From JBGTFE01 sp041747435 (lineage in GTDB: Bacteria; Acidobacteriota; Blastocatellia; Pyrinomonadales; Pyrinomonadaceae), in NCBI GenBank assembly GCA_041747435.1, contig JBGTFE010000111.1, positions 1-64,000 on the forward strand: a stretch of DNA of 64,000 bases. Reading direction: 5' to 3'. Below are positions 25,559 to 34,492 of the stretch, one piece after another. Position 1 is the first letter of the stretch, and each line of letters opens with the position of its first letter. Both the position numbers and the translations under genes were made by a program. The notes under the pieces are model-generated. The model searched no databases. It was not told where the DNA came from and was given only the letters and a program-made list of their open reading frames with translations.

Positions 25559-26485
25559 TTATTTCAAGGGAAGTTTTGTTCTTTCAGGATCGAGTAGAAC
25601 ATAGCAATTTTGCTTGTCCAAAACATACGGTGCGCCGGTCGGGTCGATCAGATCGGTGTTTTTGTCAACTCGAAAATCTTTTCCCGAAGCGAGCTTAACG
25701 CTGCGCAACAGCGGAAAAATTTCCTGCCAGCTACTAGCGCATCGACCGTTTTTCTCATTAAAATTTTGCAAAGCCGCGCGAATAGCGTCCCGCTCGTCGA
25801 GCGAATCGATTTCCAGAAGGCGTAGCGCGGCATTTTCTTTTATGCGATCGTCGTCTGTTTCTTCCGACATCCGCAAATAAATTTCACGCGCGACCTCGCG
25901 GCTTCCGCCTTCGGATTTCATTTTTGCCGACATCATCTTCAAAAAAGTTGGTGCGTTTTCGATCGCGGCGCCTTCGGCGTAAACTTCAGCCGCTTTTTCG
26001 TAATTTTCCAAGCGCCAGTAAATGTAGCCCAACTGCTGATAGAGCCGCCATTTGTTTGGGTTGTTGGCGATTCCTTTTTCCGCGATCTTTATCGCTTCAG
26101 CCGCATCGATAGCCGGAAGAACGACCGCGCCGTATTCGTAAACCGCAAGAAAATTCGGGTCGAGATCCGTTGCATTGTCGAGATATGGATACAGCAGTCT
26201 CGGATTTAACGGTTTCAGATTCTCTAAATTGAGATCGTCTTTGCTGTCAACGACCTTTTTGCCTATATATTGCAGCGACTGCATCCAATACCAATCGGCG
26301 ATCGCGCCTTCCAAACCAAAAGAAAATCCTTTGAGATTTTTGCCCTGGAGCGCGAGATCGCGGTCGGCAAAACCTTCGGGCACTTCCGGTTTTACCCGTT
26401 CCAGATGATTGCTCAAAACAAAAATCGCCGAGAAACCGAAAATAATAACGGCGGCGGCGATAATTGTTTTTGTAGGACTTTTCAT
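25559..26485 (-). CDS. TPR-like membrane-anchored protein in ABC exporter cluster
   Basis: 308 residues. N-terminal membrane helix (TIIAAAVIIFGFSAIFVLSN), then outside region with helical pairs that read as tetratricopeptide repeats: LYPYLDNATDLDPNFLAVYEYG, AIKIAEKGIANNPNKWRLYQQLGYIYWRLENYEKAAEVYAEGA. The start holds EGFADRDLALQGKNLKGFSFGLEGAIADWYWMQSLQYIG. Found between an ABC ATPase and its permease, it may be an accessory of that exporter. No other motif is seen. Stop lies 4 bp from the ATPase start. Confidence 0.75.
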   Translation of the reverse strand: MKSPTKTIIAAAVIIFGFSAIFVLSNHLERVKPEVPEGFADRDLALQGKNLKGFSFGLEGAIADWYWMQSLQYIGKKVVDSKDDLNLENLKPLNPRLLYPYLDNATDLDPNFLAVYEYGAVVLPAIDAAEAIKIAEKGIANNPNKWRLYQQLGYIYWRLENYEKAAEVYAEGAAIENAPTFLKMMSAKMKSEGGSREVAREIYLRMSEETDDDRIKENAALRLLEIDSLDERDAIRAALQNFNEKNGRCASSWQEIFPLLRSVKLASGKDFRVDKNTDLIDPTGAPYVLDKQNCYVLLDPERTKLPLK

Positions 26486-26496
26486 ATTTCGTTCTT

Positions 26497-26527
26497 GTCA
26501 GAGCCCGTGTTAGCGGGCTGTTCTGAC
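26497..26527. repeat. GTCAGA-type palindromic hairpin
   Basis: GTCAGAGCCCG and CGGGCTGTTCTGAC pair around a short loop. It lies between the permease and the TPR protein. The outer GTCAGA and paired stem resemble the repeats inside mutS2. Confidence 0.6.
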
Positions 26528-26533
26528 GCTTCT

Positions 26534-27334
26534 TCATTTAAAATTTCTCCGACTGAAAATCAGGATCGTTATCGCAAGCAAAATGCTCACGTAAAACACG
26601 GCGTAAAGAAACGCGCCCGAAACCAGCGAAAACGCCGGTATGTCGCCGTGCGCTGCGTTCGTCACAAATTCGTAAAACGAAAGATTCGGCAAAATATAAT
26701 AGATCGCATCAAAAAAAAGCTTGGCGGCGGGTGAACCGAGCCGATCGGCAAAATCCCGAAGAGATGAGCTGAAATGCCCGATAATAAAGATGAAAAACGT
26801 TAGCAGCGCCGAAAGTGAGGGCGACGAAAACGACGAAAAAAGAATTGCAACGGCGGTTAAGATCGTAAGTTCCAGATAGATCAGAAAAATTGCGCCCCAA
26901 ATCGAAAACGCCATACTCCCGCCCTTTACATACAAAAGCGCAAGCGAAACGCCGATTCCCATGATCAGAATGTTGACCAGCAAAGTCAGGCACAAGCCGA
27001 GGTATTTTCCAACGATAAACTCGCCGCGCCCGATCGCTTTTGAAAAGATCGCGTAAACGGTGCGTTTTTCGATCTCTTTTGAAACAAGACTTACGCCGAC
27101 AAAAATCGAGATAAACGCGCCGAAAATAAGCATCGCGCCCAAGCCAAGATTGACGATAGTCCTAACTTCCTGACCGGCGGTTAGATCGCCGAGAAAAATT
27201 GCGCTCGCCGTGATCAGCAAAACGAAAAGCACGAGATTATATAAAACGCGGTCGCGGACAGCCTCGCGAAAGGTGTTACGTGCGATCGCAAATACTGTTC
27301 TTGCGGCGGATGTTTTTGAAACGGCGGTAGCCAT
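26534..27334 (-). CDS. ABC-2 type transporter permease
   Basis: 266 residues from the ATG at 27334 (the frame extends to a TTG at 27358). About six membrane segments: LVLFVLLITASAIFLGDL, LGLGAMLIFGAFISIFVGVSL, LCLTLLVNILIMGIGVSLALLYV, SIWGAIFLIYLELTILTAVAILF, ALLTFFIFIIGH and YAVFYVSILLAITILIF. The N-terminal RNTFREAVRDRVLY and EIEKRTVYAIFSKAIGRGEFIVGKYLG are hallmarks of ABC-2 permeases of the NosY/YtrF-like group. First gene of the cluster with the TPR protein and ATPase. Confidence 0.88.
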   Translation of the reverse strand: MATAVSKTSAARTVFAIARNTFREAVRDRVLYNLVLFVLLITASAIFLGDLTAGQEVRTIVNLGLGAMLIFGAFISIFVGVSLVSKEIEKRTVYAIFSKAIGRGEFIVGKYLGLCLTLLVNILIMGIGVSLALLYVKGGSMAFSIWGAIFLIYLELTILTAVAILFSSFSSPSLSALLTFFIFIIGHFSSSLRDFADRLGSPAAKLFFDAIYYILPNLSFYEFVTNAAHGDIPAFSLVSGAFLYAVFYVSILLAITILIFSRRNFK

Positions 27335-27415
27335 TTTATTAAGATTATAGCTTTTCAAATTCCGGACTTGGAAGATTCCGGTTTGGAATTTGGAGAGTCG
27401 AATTTGGAATTTCGA

Positions 27416-29389
27416 CTATCTCCGAACTAAGTTTGGATTGAACTGGCGCTGGAAGTCAAGCAGAGCATAGATCGCTTCTGCAGGTTGAAGATCCATCGCT
27501 TTTACGAGACCTTTATTGTCGTTTTCGGCTTTCGATAATTCCGTGAAGCCAACGGTGTGCGCCAGCCACCAACTTTTTGTTTGTTCCGGATTTACGCGCA
27601 GCGCCGTTTCGTATTCCACCTGCGAAGCCGCTTCGTCGCCGTTTTCCTTCAAAAATGCGGCAAACGATGTGCGCAGAAACGCGGAACGCGGATAAATTCT
27701 CACAGCTTCGGCAAAAGTATTTCGGGCTTCGACCGGTTTTCGCGAGATGTTCTGAGCCGATGCAAGATTAAAATACGCTACCGATGTGGCGATACCGCGA
27801 CCGATCGCGAATCGCAGATGCGGAATTGCTTCGTCGGTTCGTTTGTTATTATAGAGCTCGACGCCGTAATAATATCTAAATGCAGCGTTTTCCTTGTCCA
27901 AAGCGATCGCATTTTTATAAAAGCGTTCAGATTGTGTTTCGTCAGAACTACGCAATGCAAATTCGAGATACATCAGGCTCGCGCCGCGAACCGATGAAAA
28001 AACCAGCATTGCCGCGCAGATAATCAAAGCAAAAACCGGTCGCAGATCAAATTTTTTCACTTTCAAGTCATATCCGTGCTCGGCAGTGGAATTTTCCGCT
28101 CGCAAACGCAGATGCCGCGCAGCCAGCGCCGCCAAAAAGAAGAAACATAAACCGTTTGCGGGAACGCGGAAAGAATACGAACTCGCCATCGAGCTTACCA
28201 GAAACGCGATACCGCCCGCGAAAGCGGCGATAGATAAGAGTGAAACCCGTTTGTTTCGAATCGGGAAAAAGAGCGATCCGATTCCAATGAGAAGCCACGC
28301 GAAAAGCGCCGCGCCGATGATTCCAAGTTCGGACAAGACCTGCAGATATTCGTTGTGAGCGCGTTCGGGTAAAACCGCTTCGCCGATTTCGAGAACGGGA
28401 TTTTCCGGATCCTGCGTCGAAAGCCTTTCTCTCGCAATTGGGTATGCGCTCAGATAATTGTCTCCGCCGACGCCAACGAGCGGAGACTCTTTAAACGCTT
28501 CGACCGCTATTCCCCAAAAAAGAAAGCGCGATCTGAAACTCGTCTGCGTGTGTTCGCTACCCTTGAACCGCTCCAAAGTCGTATTTTCTTCACCGGCTGA
28601 CAGATTTATCTGCGAAATCAAAACACAAACCGCCAATAAACCGATCATTACCATCGATTTTCTTAGGTGTTTTTTCCGGTCTTGAAGGAAAAAAACAAGC
28701 GCGAAAAACAGTGCTACGCAGATGACACCGGAAATAAATACTGTCCGCGAAAGACACAGAAGCGCGATGAGCCAGGCGACAATTGCGACCGCGCCCGAGA
28801 GCAGCGCCATTCGTTTTCGCAGATGCAGCGCTAATGCGAGGAAAACCGGGAGGAGCGTAATCGACGCTTCGGCGTATTTATAGTAGCGAAAGGTAAAAAA
28901 CGCACTGACCTGCTCCGGGTTATTTACGTATTCGGCGATGCACGCCGCGCCGAGGGTCAGTAAAACGAGACCTGTAATTTTTATCGAGGCGGCAAGCGGT
29001 TTTGGCTTGTCTACAACGTGTCTAATTAAAAGATAAAAAACCAGATAGCACGCCCAGAGCAGCGTATGATGAACGGCATCGCGTTGCGATTCAGCCCAAA
29101 AAATGGAAAATCCGCTCCAAATCGTAAATAAAAGAAGCGGCAAAATTATTAGGAAAAACTCCTTACGCGAAAATCGAGCGAGCGTTTCCTTTGGTGATCT
29201 TAAGAAAAAAATAATTGCACCGAGCAAAAATGCTGCGAGCGCAAATTCCGCTTTCCAGAGGTATCCAATAACGACGGTTGGTTGTGGGATCGTCGGAAGA
29301 AAGTTGGCGAGAAGCAGTAACGACCAACACGCCATAAAGAAATATGGAAAGGTTTGACGAGCGCTGATTTTGATATTGATCGGATGCAT
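27416..29389 (-). CDS. O-antigen ligase-like membrane protein with C-terminal TPR
   Basis: 657 residues. About eleven membrane helices and a Wzy_C/O-antigen ligase (PF04932-like) core: RFKGSEHTQTSFRSRFLFWGIAVEAFKESPLVGVGGDNY, then a loop ERAHNEYLQVLSELGIIGAALFAWLL, the conserved HNE/Q region. The C-terminal ~180 residues are TPR repeats (FYKNAIALDKENAAFRYYYGVELY, AIGRGIATSVAYFNLASAQN). Proteins of this layout polymerise or ligate surface glycans, or glycosylate pilins (PglL-like). Because the pilin gene is directly upstream, with a terminator between, pilin glycosylation is a possibility, but no more than inference. Confidence 0.85.
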   Translation of the reverse strand: MHPINIKISARQTFPYFFMACWSLLLLANFLPTIPQPTVVIGYLWKAEFALAAFLLGAIIFFLRSPKETLARFSRKEFFLIILPLLLFTIWSGFSIFWAESQRDAVHHTLLWACYLVFYLLIRHVVDKPKPLAASIKITGLVLLTLGAACIAEYVNNPEQVSAFFTFRYYKYAEASITLLPVFLALALHLRKRMALLSGAVAIVAWLIALLCLSRTVFISGVICVALFFALVFFLQDRKKHLRKSMVMIGLLAVCVLISQINLSAGEENTTLERFKGSEHTQTSFRSRFLFWGIAVEAFKESPLVGVGGDNYLSAYPIARERLSTQDPENPVLEIGEAVLPERAHNEYLQVLSELGIIGAALFAWLLIGIGSLFFPIRNKRVSLLSIAAFAGGIAFLVSSMASSYSFRVPANGLCFFFLAALAARHLRLRAENSTAEHGYDLKVKKFDLRPVFALIICAAMLVFSSVRGASLMYLEFALRSSDETQSERFYKNAIALDKENAAFRYYYGVELYNNKRTDEAIPHLRFAIGRGIATSVAYFNLASAQNISRKPVEARNTFAEAVRIYPRSAFLRTSFAAFLKENGDEAASQVEYETALRVNPEQTKSWWLAHTVGFTELSKAENDNKGLVKAMDLQPAEAIYALLDFQRQFNPNLVRR

Positions 29390-29404
29390 TTTTGGGCGCG
29401 GACG

Positions 29405-29445
29405 AAAAAAAAATAAGCAGGAAAAGTTAAACTCATCCTGCTTAT
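29405..29445 (-). terminator. Rho-independent terminator of the pilin gene
   Basis: Minus-strand stem ATAAGCAGGA (complement of 29436-29445) with TCCTGCTTAT, loop of 13 bases, then a run of nine T. It follows the pilin stop by ~28 bases. Confidence 0.85.
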
Positions 29446-29473
29446 CAAACTCTCGTTTGGGAAAGAGAGATTA

Positions 29474-29980
29474 TTAGTTGGTTAACGGTGATCCGCCGCT
29501 AACAACGCGCGTGGTCGCATCAGCCGTAATAGCCCCGTTATCCGTGTTTGTATAAACAACACCGGTTTCGGTGATAAAGAAGCGGCGGCTTCCCGTTGCC
29601 GCAAATTGCGACGCTGTGGTGTGGGTTACCGGCTGCGAATCGCAGTCAAAGATCGCGGGATTACCAGAAGCAGCAGCGACGGGGGTCAACGTGTAGTAAT
29701 AACCGGCTTTCGCGTTCGCAGCGGCAGTCGCGTTTGCAACCACACTGTCAACTAAACCAGCGGCGTTCAAATTCGCCATTGTTCCAAAGTTACCGTTGCC
29801 AGACGTGGACTGATAGGTAACTTCCGCACCATGCAATGTTCGAAGAGCCGAAATAGCGGAACCTTCGTTAGCAGAACGGCGCGAAGCCAATAAGTTCGGA
29901 ATCGCGATCGCGGCGATAATGCCGATGATCACAACAACGATTAAAAGTTCGATAAGCGAGAAACCTTTTTGATTTTTCAT
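29474..29980 (-). CDS. pilA: Type IV major pilin-like prepilin
   Basis: 168 residues. Class III signal MKNQKG with cleavage before FSLIEL, and the conserved Glu5; the hydrophobic helix LLIVVVIIGIIAAIAIPNLLASRR follows. The rest contains the typical SANEGSAISALRTLHGAEVTYQ, and one Cys (FDCDSQ). The C-terminal part reads FAATGSRRFFITETGVVYTNTDNG. A sigma-54 promoter sits 65-81 bp upstream of the ATG, and a two-component pair of the PilS/PilR type is encoded next to it. Probably the main pilin, or at least a regulated pilin. Confidence 0.93.
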   Translation of the reverse strand: MKNQKGFSLIELLIVVVIIGIIAAIAIPNLLASRRSANEGSAISALRTLHGAEVTYQSTSGNGNFGTMANLNAAGLVDSVVANATAAANAKAGYYYTLTPVAAASGNPAIFDCDSQPVTHTTASQFAATGSRRFFITETGVVYTNTDNGAITADATTRVVSGGSPLTN

Positions 29981-30044
29981 TTTTAATTCACAATCTCCTA
30001 AATTTTTAATGTCCTTTCTGCCTTCTCAGGCACAGACTTAATTA

Positions 30045-30061
30045 AACAAGCTTCGTGCCAA
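30045..30061 (-). promoter_or_regulatory. Sigma-54 promoter of the pilin gene
   Basis: Minus strand TTGGCACGAAGCTTGTT. It fits the -24/-12 consensus TTGGCACG-N4-TTGCW with one difference (T for C at the -12 GC). Start of transcription predicted near 30034, about 54 bases before the pilin ATG. The same sequence form occurs at 47106-47122. Confidence 0.82.
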
Positions 30062-30136
30062 AACAGTTGTTAATTCGGAAATTGTCGTGAAAGTCAATAA
30101 AAATGGGGAGTTTTGGGATGTGTGGCTTTTTTGCAA

Positions 30137-30155
30137 AGAGCCTTCCGGAGGCTCT
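30137..30155 (-). terminator. Possible terminator downstream of pilR-like gene
   Basis: Perfect 7-bp stem AGAGCCT / AGGCTCT with a 5-base loop; on the minus strand TTT then GCAAAAAA follows, a short T run. It sits between the pilR stop and the pilin promoter. Confidence 0.4.
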
Positions 30156-30217
30156 AAGACGGGAAAATTAACAGTTTTTGGTAATCATTTGGTGACGAAA
30201 AGTGTCATTTTTCCATG

Positions 30218-30343
30218 GAGTCGGGCAGCTTGCCCGCAATGAACGCACAAGCGTTCACAAACTATGATTGAAATTTGTATTGAATTTTTATGAGACAAAT
30301 TTGCGCGCTTCATGCGCATTGCGGGAGTTTACCCGCGCTCCGG
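30218..30343. repeat. Paired palindromic repeat (GGAGCGC family)
   Basis: Left GGAGTCGGGCAGCTTGCCC then AATGAACGC-ACAA-GCGTTC; right, in inverted orientation, GGAGCGCGGG...CCCGC with AATGCGCATGAAGCGC. Same form as the repeats at 13839 and 16755. It fills the end of the gap beside the pilR stop. Confidence 0.7.
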
Positions 30344-30344
30344 T

Positions 30345-31745
30345 TTATTCGTTCGATCCCCGCATTTGCGCCGACAGCGTTCTGATATTGTGTTTGTCGA
30401 GCAGATGGCGGAGCGACCGTACCTGCATCTGAAGAAGTTCGGCGGCGCGGGTTTGATTTCCGCCGCTGCGCTTTAGCGCTTCGACGACGTATGTTTTTTC
30501 AAGATTTTCCAGGTGAGTCGTTAAATTTATTCCATCGTCCGGCAGATCGAATTCAGCGTTGATGCGTTCGGGATTGTAATTTGTGATGTGATCCGGCAGG
30601 CGTTCGGGCTGAATTTCGTCACCGCGTTCGAGCGCAACGGCGCGTTCAATCGTGTGTTCCAGCTCGCGCACGTTGCCGTGCCAGGCGTAACCTTCGAGAA
30701 TTTGCATCGCTTTTTCCGATACCGTAAGGTGATTTCTACCGCTTTGGTCGCAGAATTTCTTGGTGAAATGTGCGACAAGATCAGGAATATCTTCCGTTCG
30801 ATCGCGCAAAGGCGGAAGCGAGATCGGTATGACGGAAACACGATAAAATAGATCTTCGCGAAAGCTGCCGTCGTCCGTCATTTGCTTCAAATCGCGGTTT
30901 GTAGCCGCAATAACGCGGGCGTCGATCGGAAGTTCTTCGTGCGCTCCGACCGGACGAACACGCCTTTCCTGCAAAACGCGAAGCAGTTTAACCTGCATCG
31001 CGGGCGACATTTCGCCAATTTCATCGAGAAATATTGTTCCTTTGTTTGCCGCTTCAAAAAGTCCTTTGCGGTTTGTGTTTGCGCCCGTGAACGAGCCTTT
31101 TACGTAACCGAAAAGCTCGCTTTCAAGCAAAGTTTCTGTAAACGCGCCGCAGTTTATCGAGATAAACGGTTTTTCCGCTCGGGGGCTCAAATCGTGGATC
31201 GCTCGAGCTACAAGCTCTTTTCCTGTTCCGGATTCGCCGCTGACGAGCACGGTGGATTGAACTTCGGCGACGGTTTCGATCATTTGGTAAACCGCCTGCA
31301 TTTTGTCGGAATGACCGATAATATTTTTGACGCTTCCGCGGTCGCGCTGTGCGCGTTTGAAGGCGCGATTTTCCGTGACAAGAGCTTGTCTTTCAAGCGC
31401 TTTTTTGACGATGATCTTTAATTCTTCAACGTCAAACGGCTTCTGGATAAAATCGTCCGCGCCCAATTTAAAAGCTTCGCGCGCGGTATCGACCGTGGCA
31501 AAAGCGGTCATCAAAACGACGCCGACATCGGGCAAAAACTCGCGCGCGGCGCGCAGCAGCTCGATGCCGTCCATGTCAGGCATACGAACGTCGGTAATGA
31601 TGATTTCGGCTGGTTCTGTCTGCAGCTTAACAAGCGCGTCGCGCCCGTTCATTGCCGTGCGGATCGTGTGCCCGTCGCCGTCAAATACAAGATTTAAAAG
31701 CTGCCTGTAACTCTGTTCGTCGTCAACAATCAGTAAGTTTGCCAT
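30345..31745 (-). CDS. pilR: Sigma-54-dependent response regulator, PilR/NtrC type
   Basis: 466 residues. Receiver domain with phospho-acceptor Asp52 (IIITDVRMPDMDG), AAA+ domain with Walker A GESGTGKELVARAIH and the sigma-54 contact loop as GSFTGA (Ser replaces the usual Ala in GAFTGA), and Walker B TIFLDEIGEMS; C-terminal Fis-type helix-turn-helix (NQTRAAELLQMQVRSLRHLLDKHNIRT). Its stop is near the pilin promoter and it is co-directional with the histidine kinase. By position and type it probably activates the pilin promoter. Confidence 0.93.
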   Translation of the reverse strand: MANLLIVDDEQSYRQLLNLVFDGDGHTIRTAMNGRDALVKLQTEPAEIIITDVRMPDMDGIELLRAAREFLPDVGVVLMTAFATVDTAREAFKLGADDFIQKPFDVEELKIIVKKALERQALVTENRAFKRAQRDRGSVKNIIGHSDKMQAVYQMIETVAEVQSTVLVSGESGTGKELVARAIHDLSPRAEKPFISINCGAFTETLLESELFGYVKGSFTGANTNRKGLFEAANKGTIFLDEIGEMSPAMQVKLLRVLQERRVRPVGAHEELPIDARVIAATNRDLKQMTDDGSFREDLFYRVSVIPISLPPLRDRTEDIPDLVAHFTKKFCDQSGRNHLTVSEKAMQILEGYAWHGNVRELEHTIERAVALERGDEIQPERLPDHITNYNPERINAEFDLPDDGINLTTHLENLEKTYVVEALKRSGGNQTRAAELLQMQVRSLRHLLDKHNIRTLSAQMRGSNE

Positions 31746-31855
31746 CGATTAGTGTTTTAGAAAGGAAAAACGGCTCGCGGAAATTCCACTGTAATCATTT
31801 TGACAGATGCGGTGCGTTTTATTCAAGGAAAAAATGGAAATGCGTGGCGTCCCGT

Positions 31856-33583
31856 TTATTTCTTCACCGTCAAAAAATCTTCCAATCGGGACGATTCACT
31901 CGTTTCCGGTTCATTTTGCACGTTGGACGCGCGGAATTCGGTTGGAAGCTCGATCGTGATGGTGGTTCCTTCGCCTTCGCGGCTGCGAACATTTATGCTG
32001 CCGCTGTGATCGCGAATAATTTGATAAACGATGGAAAGTCCGAGACCGGTTCCGCCTGTCGTCGAGGTCGAAAACGGTTCGAAAAGCTGTTCGACCCGCT
32101 CGGGCGACATGCCGCTTCCGGTATCTTCAAACAAAATTCTGATGCGGGTGTTTCCGATCCTTTCCAACGTGATCCTTAAATTTCCGCCATCGGGCATTGC
32201 TTGGATCGCGTTGCGCGCGAGATTCCAGAATATTTGTTTTAATTGCGTCGGGTCAGCCGAAATCAACACCGGTTTTTCCGGCAGCACGGCTTCAAGAACA
32301 TGATTGTCACCGATATCCGGGCTGTGTTTTAGCAGCGTAAACGTGTCTTCGATCGATTCCCGCACGTCGAACTCGGAAAAATTGCCGACGCGCGGACGCG
32401 CATAAGTTAAGAAATTGGTGATGATCTTATTTAGCCGATCAGATTCGCGCAAAATGATTTCCATCAGATCGGCTTGCGCGGATTCGGGCGGTGTTTGCGA
32501 CTGTAAAACCTGGATCGCACCGCGCATGGCGCCGAGCGGATTGCGGATCTCGTGCGCCAAACCCGCGGCAACGCGCCCGACCGCCGCGAGTCTGTCTTTC
32601 CGCCGCCCGGTTTCTTCGATCGAGCGAATTTCAGTCAGATCCTGAAAAGTTATGATCAAGCCTGTTGTCTCGCCGTCTTCCGAATAAAGCGGCGAAACAC
32701 CATACCCAACGCGTACCGCAAAATCTTCGGGCGTGATGACATCCGTTTCAAAACGCGGCGGCTGATCGCCGGTTTCGGTTGCTTCAAGCGCCTCGCCGAT
32801 CGGAAGTTGGATATCGCCGAAAAGCGTGTAAACCGATCTTCCGCGCATTTCGTCAGCCGTAAAGCCGGTGATCTCGGCGGCGGTCGCGTTAAATGTGTAA
32901 ATGTTTCCTTCAAGGTCGGTCGTTATTAAACCTGATCGAATTGATTCGACAATTCGCTCGTGCAAAACGCGCAAATTTGCAAGGGTCTTTGCAGTTTCCT
33001 TTAATTTTTCGCCCGAAGCGTGCCGTTCCGAGAGACGCGCGGCAAGCAAGCCGACAACAAAAATAGCTATGTCGTTAAATCCTATGATCTGGATCGTTTT
33101 TGACAGATCGGGCGGCGTTCCGAAACGGTATAACGAGAAAGCGACGCCGACCGACAAAACCGTGAAGAGAAAAACGCAAAACGACGCCATCAAAATCGTC
33201 TCGCGCGCGGTTAGGAACATGCTCGCGATGCTGATCGAAACGATATAAAGCATTATGAACGGCGATGCAAGATCTCCGGTGCGCCAAACGAGCCACGTAA
33301 TAAGAAGAACATCGAGAAGAAATTGGATCCGAACTTGCCACGTGAAATTTTTGTTAAGCCGCAGAACGAAAAAATAGACGATCGTCAGCCCAACGGAAAT
33401 GAGAAAAACGAGAAAAAGACCTTGCGGAAAATTATCTACCGAAAGCTTTAGATTGCCGCCGCTGCTGTAAAACCAGCTTGCGACGAGCAGCAGAAAAATC
33501 ACGAGCAAACGCCCGATGATGAGCGTCTGTATTTTTTGCGTCAGATTTGCTTCGGTTGAAAAAAGCCTTTGGTTAAATTTCAT
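31856..33583 (-). CDS. pilS: Membrane histidine kinase, PilS type
   Basis: 575 residues. Six or so membrane segments at the N-terminus (LLVIFLLLVASWFYSSGG to ILMASFCVFLFTVLSVGVAF and IIGFNDIAIFVVGLLAARL), a PAS domain (ITTDLEGNIYTFNATAAEITGF, LIITFQDLTEIR), HisKA with phospho-acceptor His in GLAHEIRNPLGAM and HATPase (FWNLARNAIQAMPDGG, DTGSGM, TGGTGLGLSIVYQI). This is the architecture of PilS. It lies 110 bp upstream of the pilR-like gene on the same strand. It is very close (19 bp) to the divergent cupin gene. Confidence 0.92.
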   Translation of the reverse strand: MKFNQRLFSTEANLTQKIQTLIIGRLLVIFLLLVASWFYSSGGNLKLSVDNFPQGLFLVFLISVGLTIVYFFVLRLNKNFTWQVRIQFLLDVLLITWLVWRTGDLASPFIMLYIVSISIASMFLTARETILMASFCVFLFTVLSVGVAFSLYRFGTPPDLSKTIQIIGFNDIAIFVVGLLAARLSERHASGEKLKETAKTLANLRVLHERIVESIRSGLITTDLEGNIYTFNATAAEITGFTADEMRGRSVYTLFGDIQLPIGEALEATETGDQPPRFETDVITPEDFAVRVGYGVSPLYSEDGETTGLIITFQDLTEIRSIEETGRRKDRLAAVGRVAAGLAHEIRNPLGAMRGAIQVLQSQTPPESAQADLMEIILRESDRLNKIITNFLTYARPRVGNFSEFDVRESIEDTFTLLKHSPDIGDNHVLEAVLPEKPVLISADPTQLKQIFWNLARNAIQAMPDGGNLRITLERIGNTRIRILFEDTGSGMSPERVEQLFEPFSTSTTGGTGLGLSIVYQIIRDHSGSINVRSREGEGTTITIELPTEFRASNVQNEPETSESSRLEDFLTVKK

Positions 33584-33602
33584 CGGTTTGACATTATTTT
33601 AA

Positions 33603-33971
33603 ATGAAAACGATAAATGTATTGATGAATGAATTTGACCAGCGTCCGTGGGGAAACTACACGGTTTTGGACGAAGGCGAAAATTTTAAAGTAAAAAGGAT
33701 CGAAGTTTTACCCGAAAAGCGCCTTAGCTACCAGCGCCACGCGCGCCGCGCCGAACATTGGTTCATCGTTCGCGGCACTGCTAAAGTAACATTAAACGAC
33801 CGCGAATTTCTAGTCAAAACCGGCGAATCGCTCGATATAAAAGTGGGCGACAAACATCGAGTCGAAAATCCTGAATCAGAAGAATTGCTCGTTTTTATCG
33901 AAACACAGACCGGAGATTATTTCGGCGAAGACGATATCGAACGATTCGAAGATGATTTCGGAAGGAATTAG
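33603..33971 (+). CDS. Cupin, mannose-6-phosphate isomerase type II-like
   Basis: 122 residues. Matches the cupin that forms the C-terminal half of bifunctional mannose-1-phosphate guanylyltransferase / phosphomannose isomerase: RPWGNYTVLDEGENFKVKRIEVLPEKRLSYQRHARRAEHWFIVRGTAKVTLNDREF and GDKHRVENPESEELLVFIETQTGDYFGEDDIERFEDDFGR. Metal-binding His/Glu in QRHARRAEHW. Interconverts mannose-6-P and fructose-6-P by family. Near GmhB and heptosyltransferase genes, hence a nucleotide sugar/LPS role is likely. Ends overlap the convergent gmhB by four bases. Confidence 0.87.
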   Translation: MKTINVLMNEFDQRPWGNYTVLDEGENFKVKRIEVLPEKRLSYQRHARRAEHWFIVRGTAKVTLNDREFLVKTGESLDIKVGDKHRVENPESEELLVFIETQTGDYFGEDDIERFEDDFGRN

Positions 33972-34492
33972 CCGACAAACGCTTTCACGGCTTCAAGCAA
34001 ATTCTCCGCGATCACATCCGGTTTTCTTTCCAAGCTTTCCAAAGTTCTTTGCCCGTATCCCGTTAAAACGAGCGCAGTGTTAATTCCGGCATTGAAGCCG
34101 GTTTCGATGTCGATCGCTTTATCGCCGATCATCCATGAATTTTCGAGATCGATCTCAAAATGCGAGCAAGCGGTCTCGATCATTCCAAGATTCGGCTTGC
34201 GGCAAAGACATCCTTCGTCGGGCAAATGCGGGCAAAAATAAAATCCATCGAGATCGTCCGACACTTCGTCCTGAATTTTTTCGTGAATCTCGTGCATCGC
34301 CGATTCTTGAAAAATCTTGCGTCCGATTCCGGATTGATTTGTAATTACAATTATTAAAAAGCCGTCTTCCTTTAACAGTCGAATCGCTTCGACCGTAAAC
34401 GGAAAAAAGCGTAATTCCTCGACCTTGTGAAGAAAATTGACTTCTTCTATCAAAGTTCCGTCGCGGTCGATGAATACGGCTTTTTGTTTCAT
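33968..34492 (-). CDS. gmhB: D-glycero-D-manno-heptose 1,7-bisphosphate 7-phosphatase GmhB
   Basis: 174 residues of the HAD superfamily. Catalytic FIDRDGTL, motif II IIVITNQSGIGRK, and WMIGDKAIDIETGF; the GmhB zinc site appears as FYFCPHLPDEGCLCRKP (Cys/His). Dephosphorylates the heptose bisphosphate in ADP-heptose synthesis for the LPS core. Start overlaps the stop of the upstream heptosyltransferase by four bases (34489-34492), so the two are one operon. Confidence 0.92.
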   Translation of the reverse strand: MKQKAVFIDRDGTLIEEVNFLHKVEELRFFPFTVEAIRLLKEDGFLIIVITNQSGIGRKIFQESAMHEIHEKIQDEVSDDLDGFYFCPHLPDEGCLCRKPNLGMIETACSHFEIDLENSWMIGDKAIDIETGFNAGINTALVLTGYGQRTLESLERKPDVIAENLLEAVKAFVG

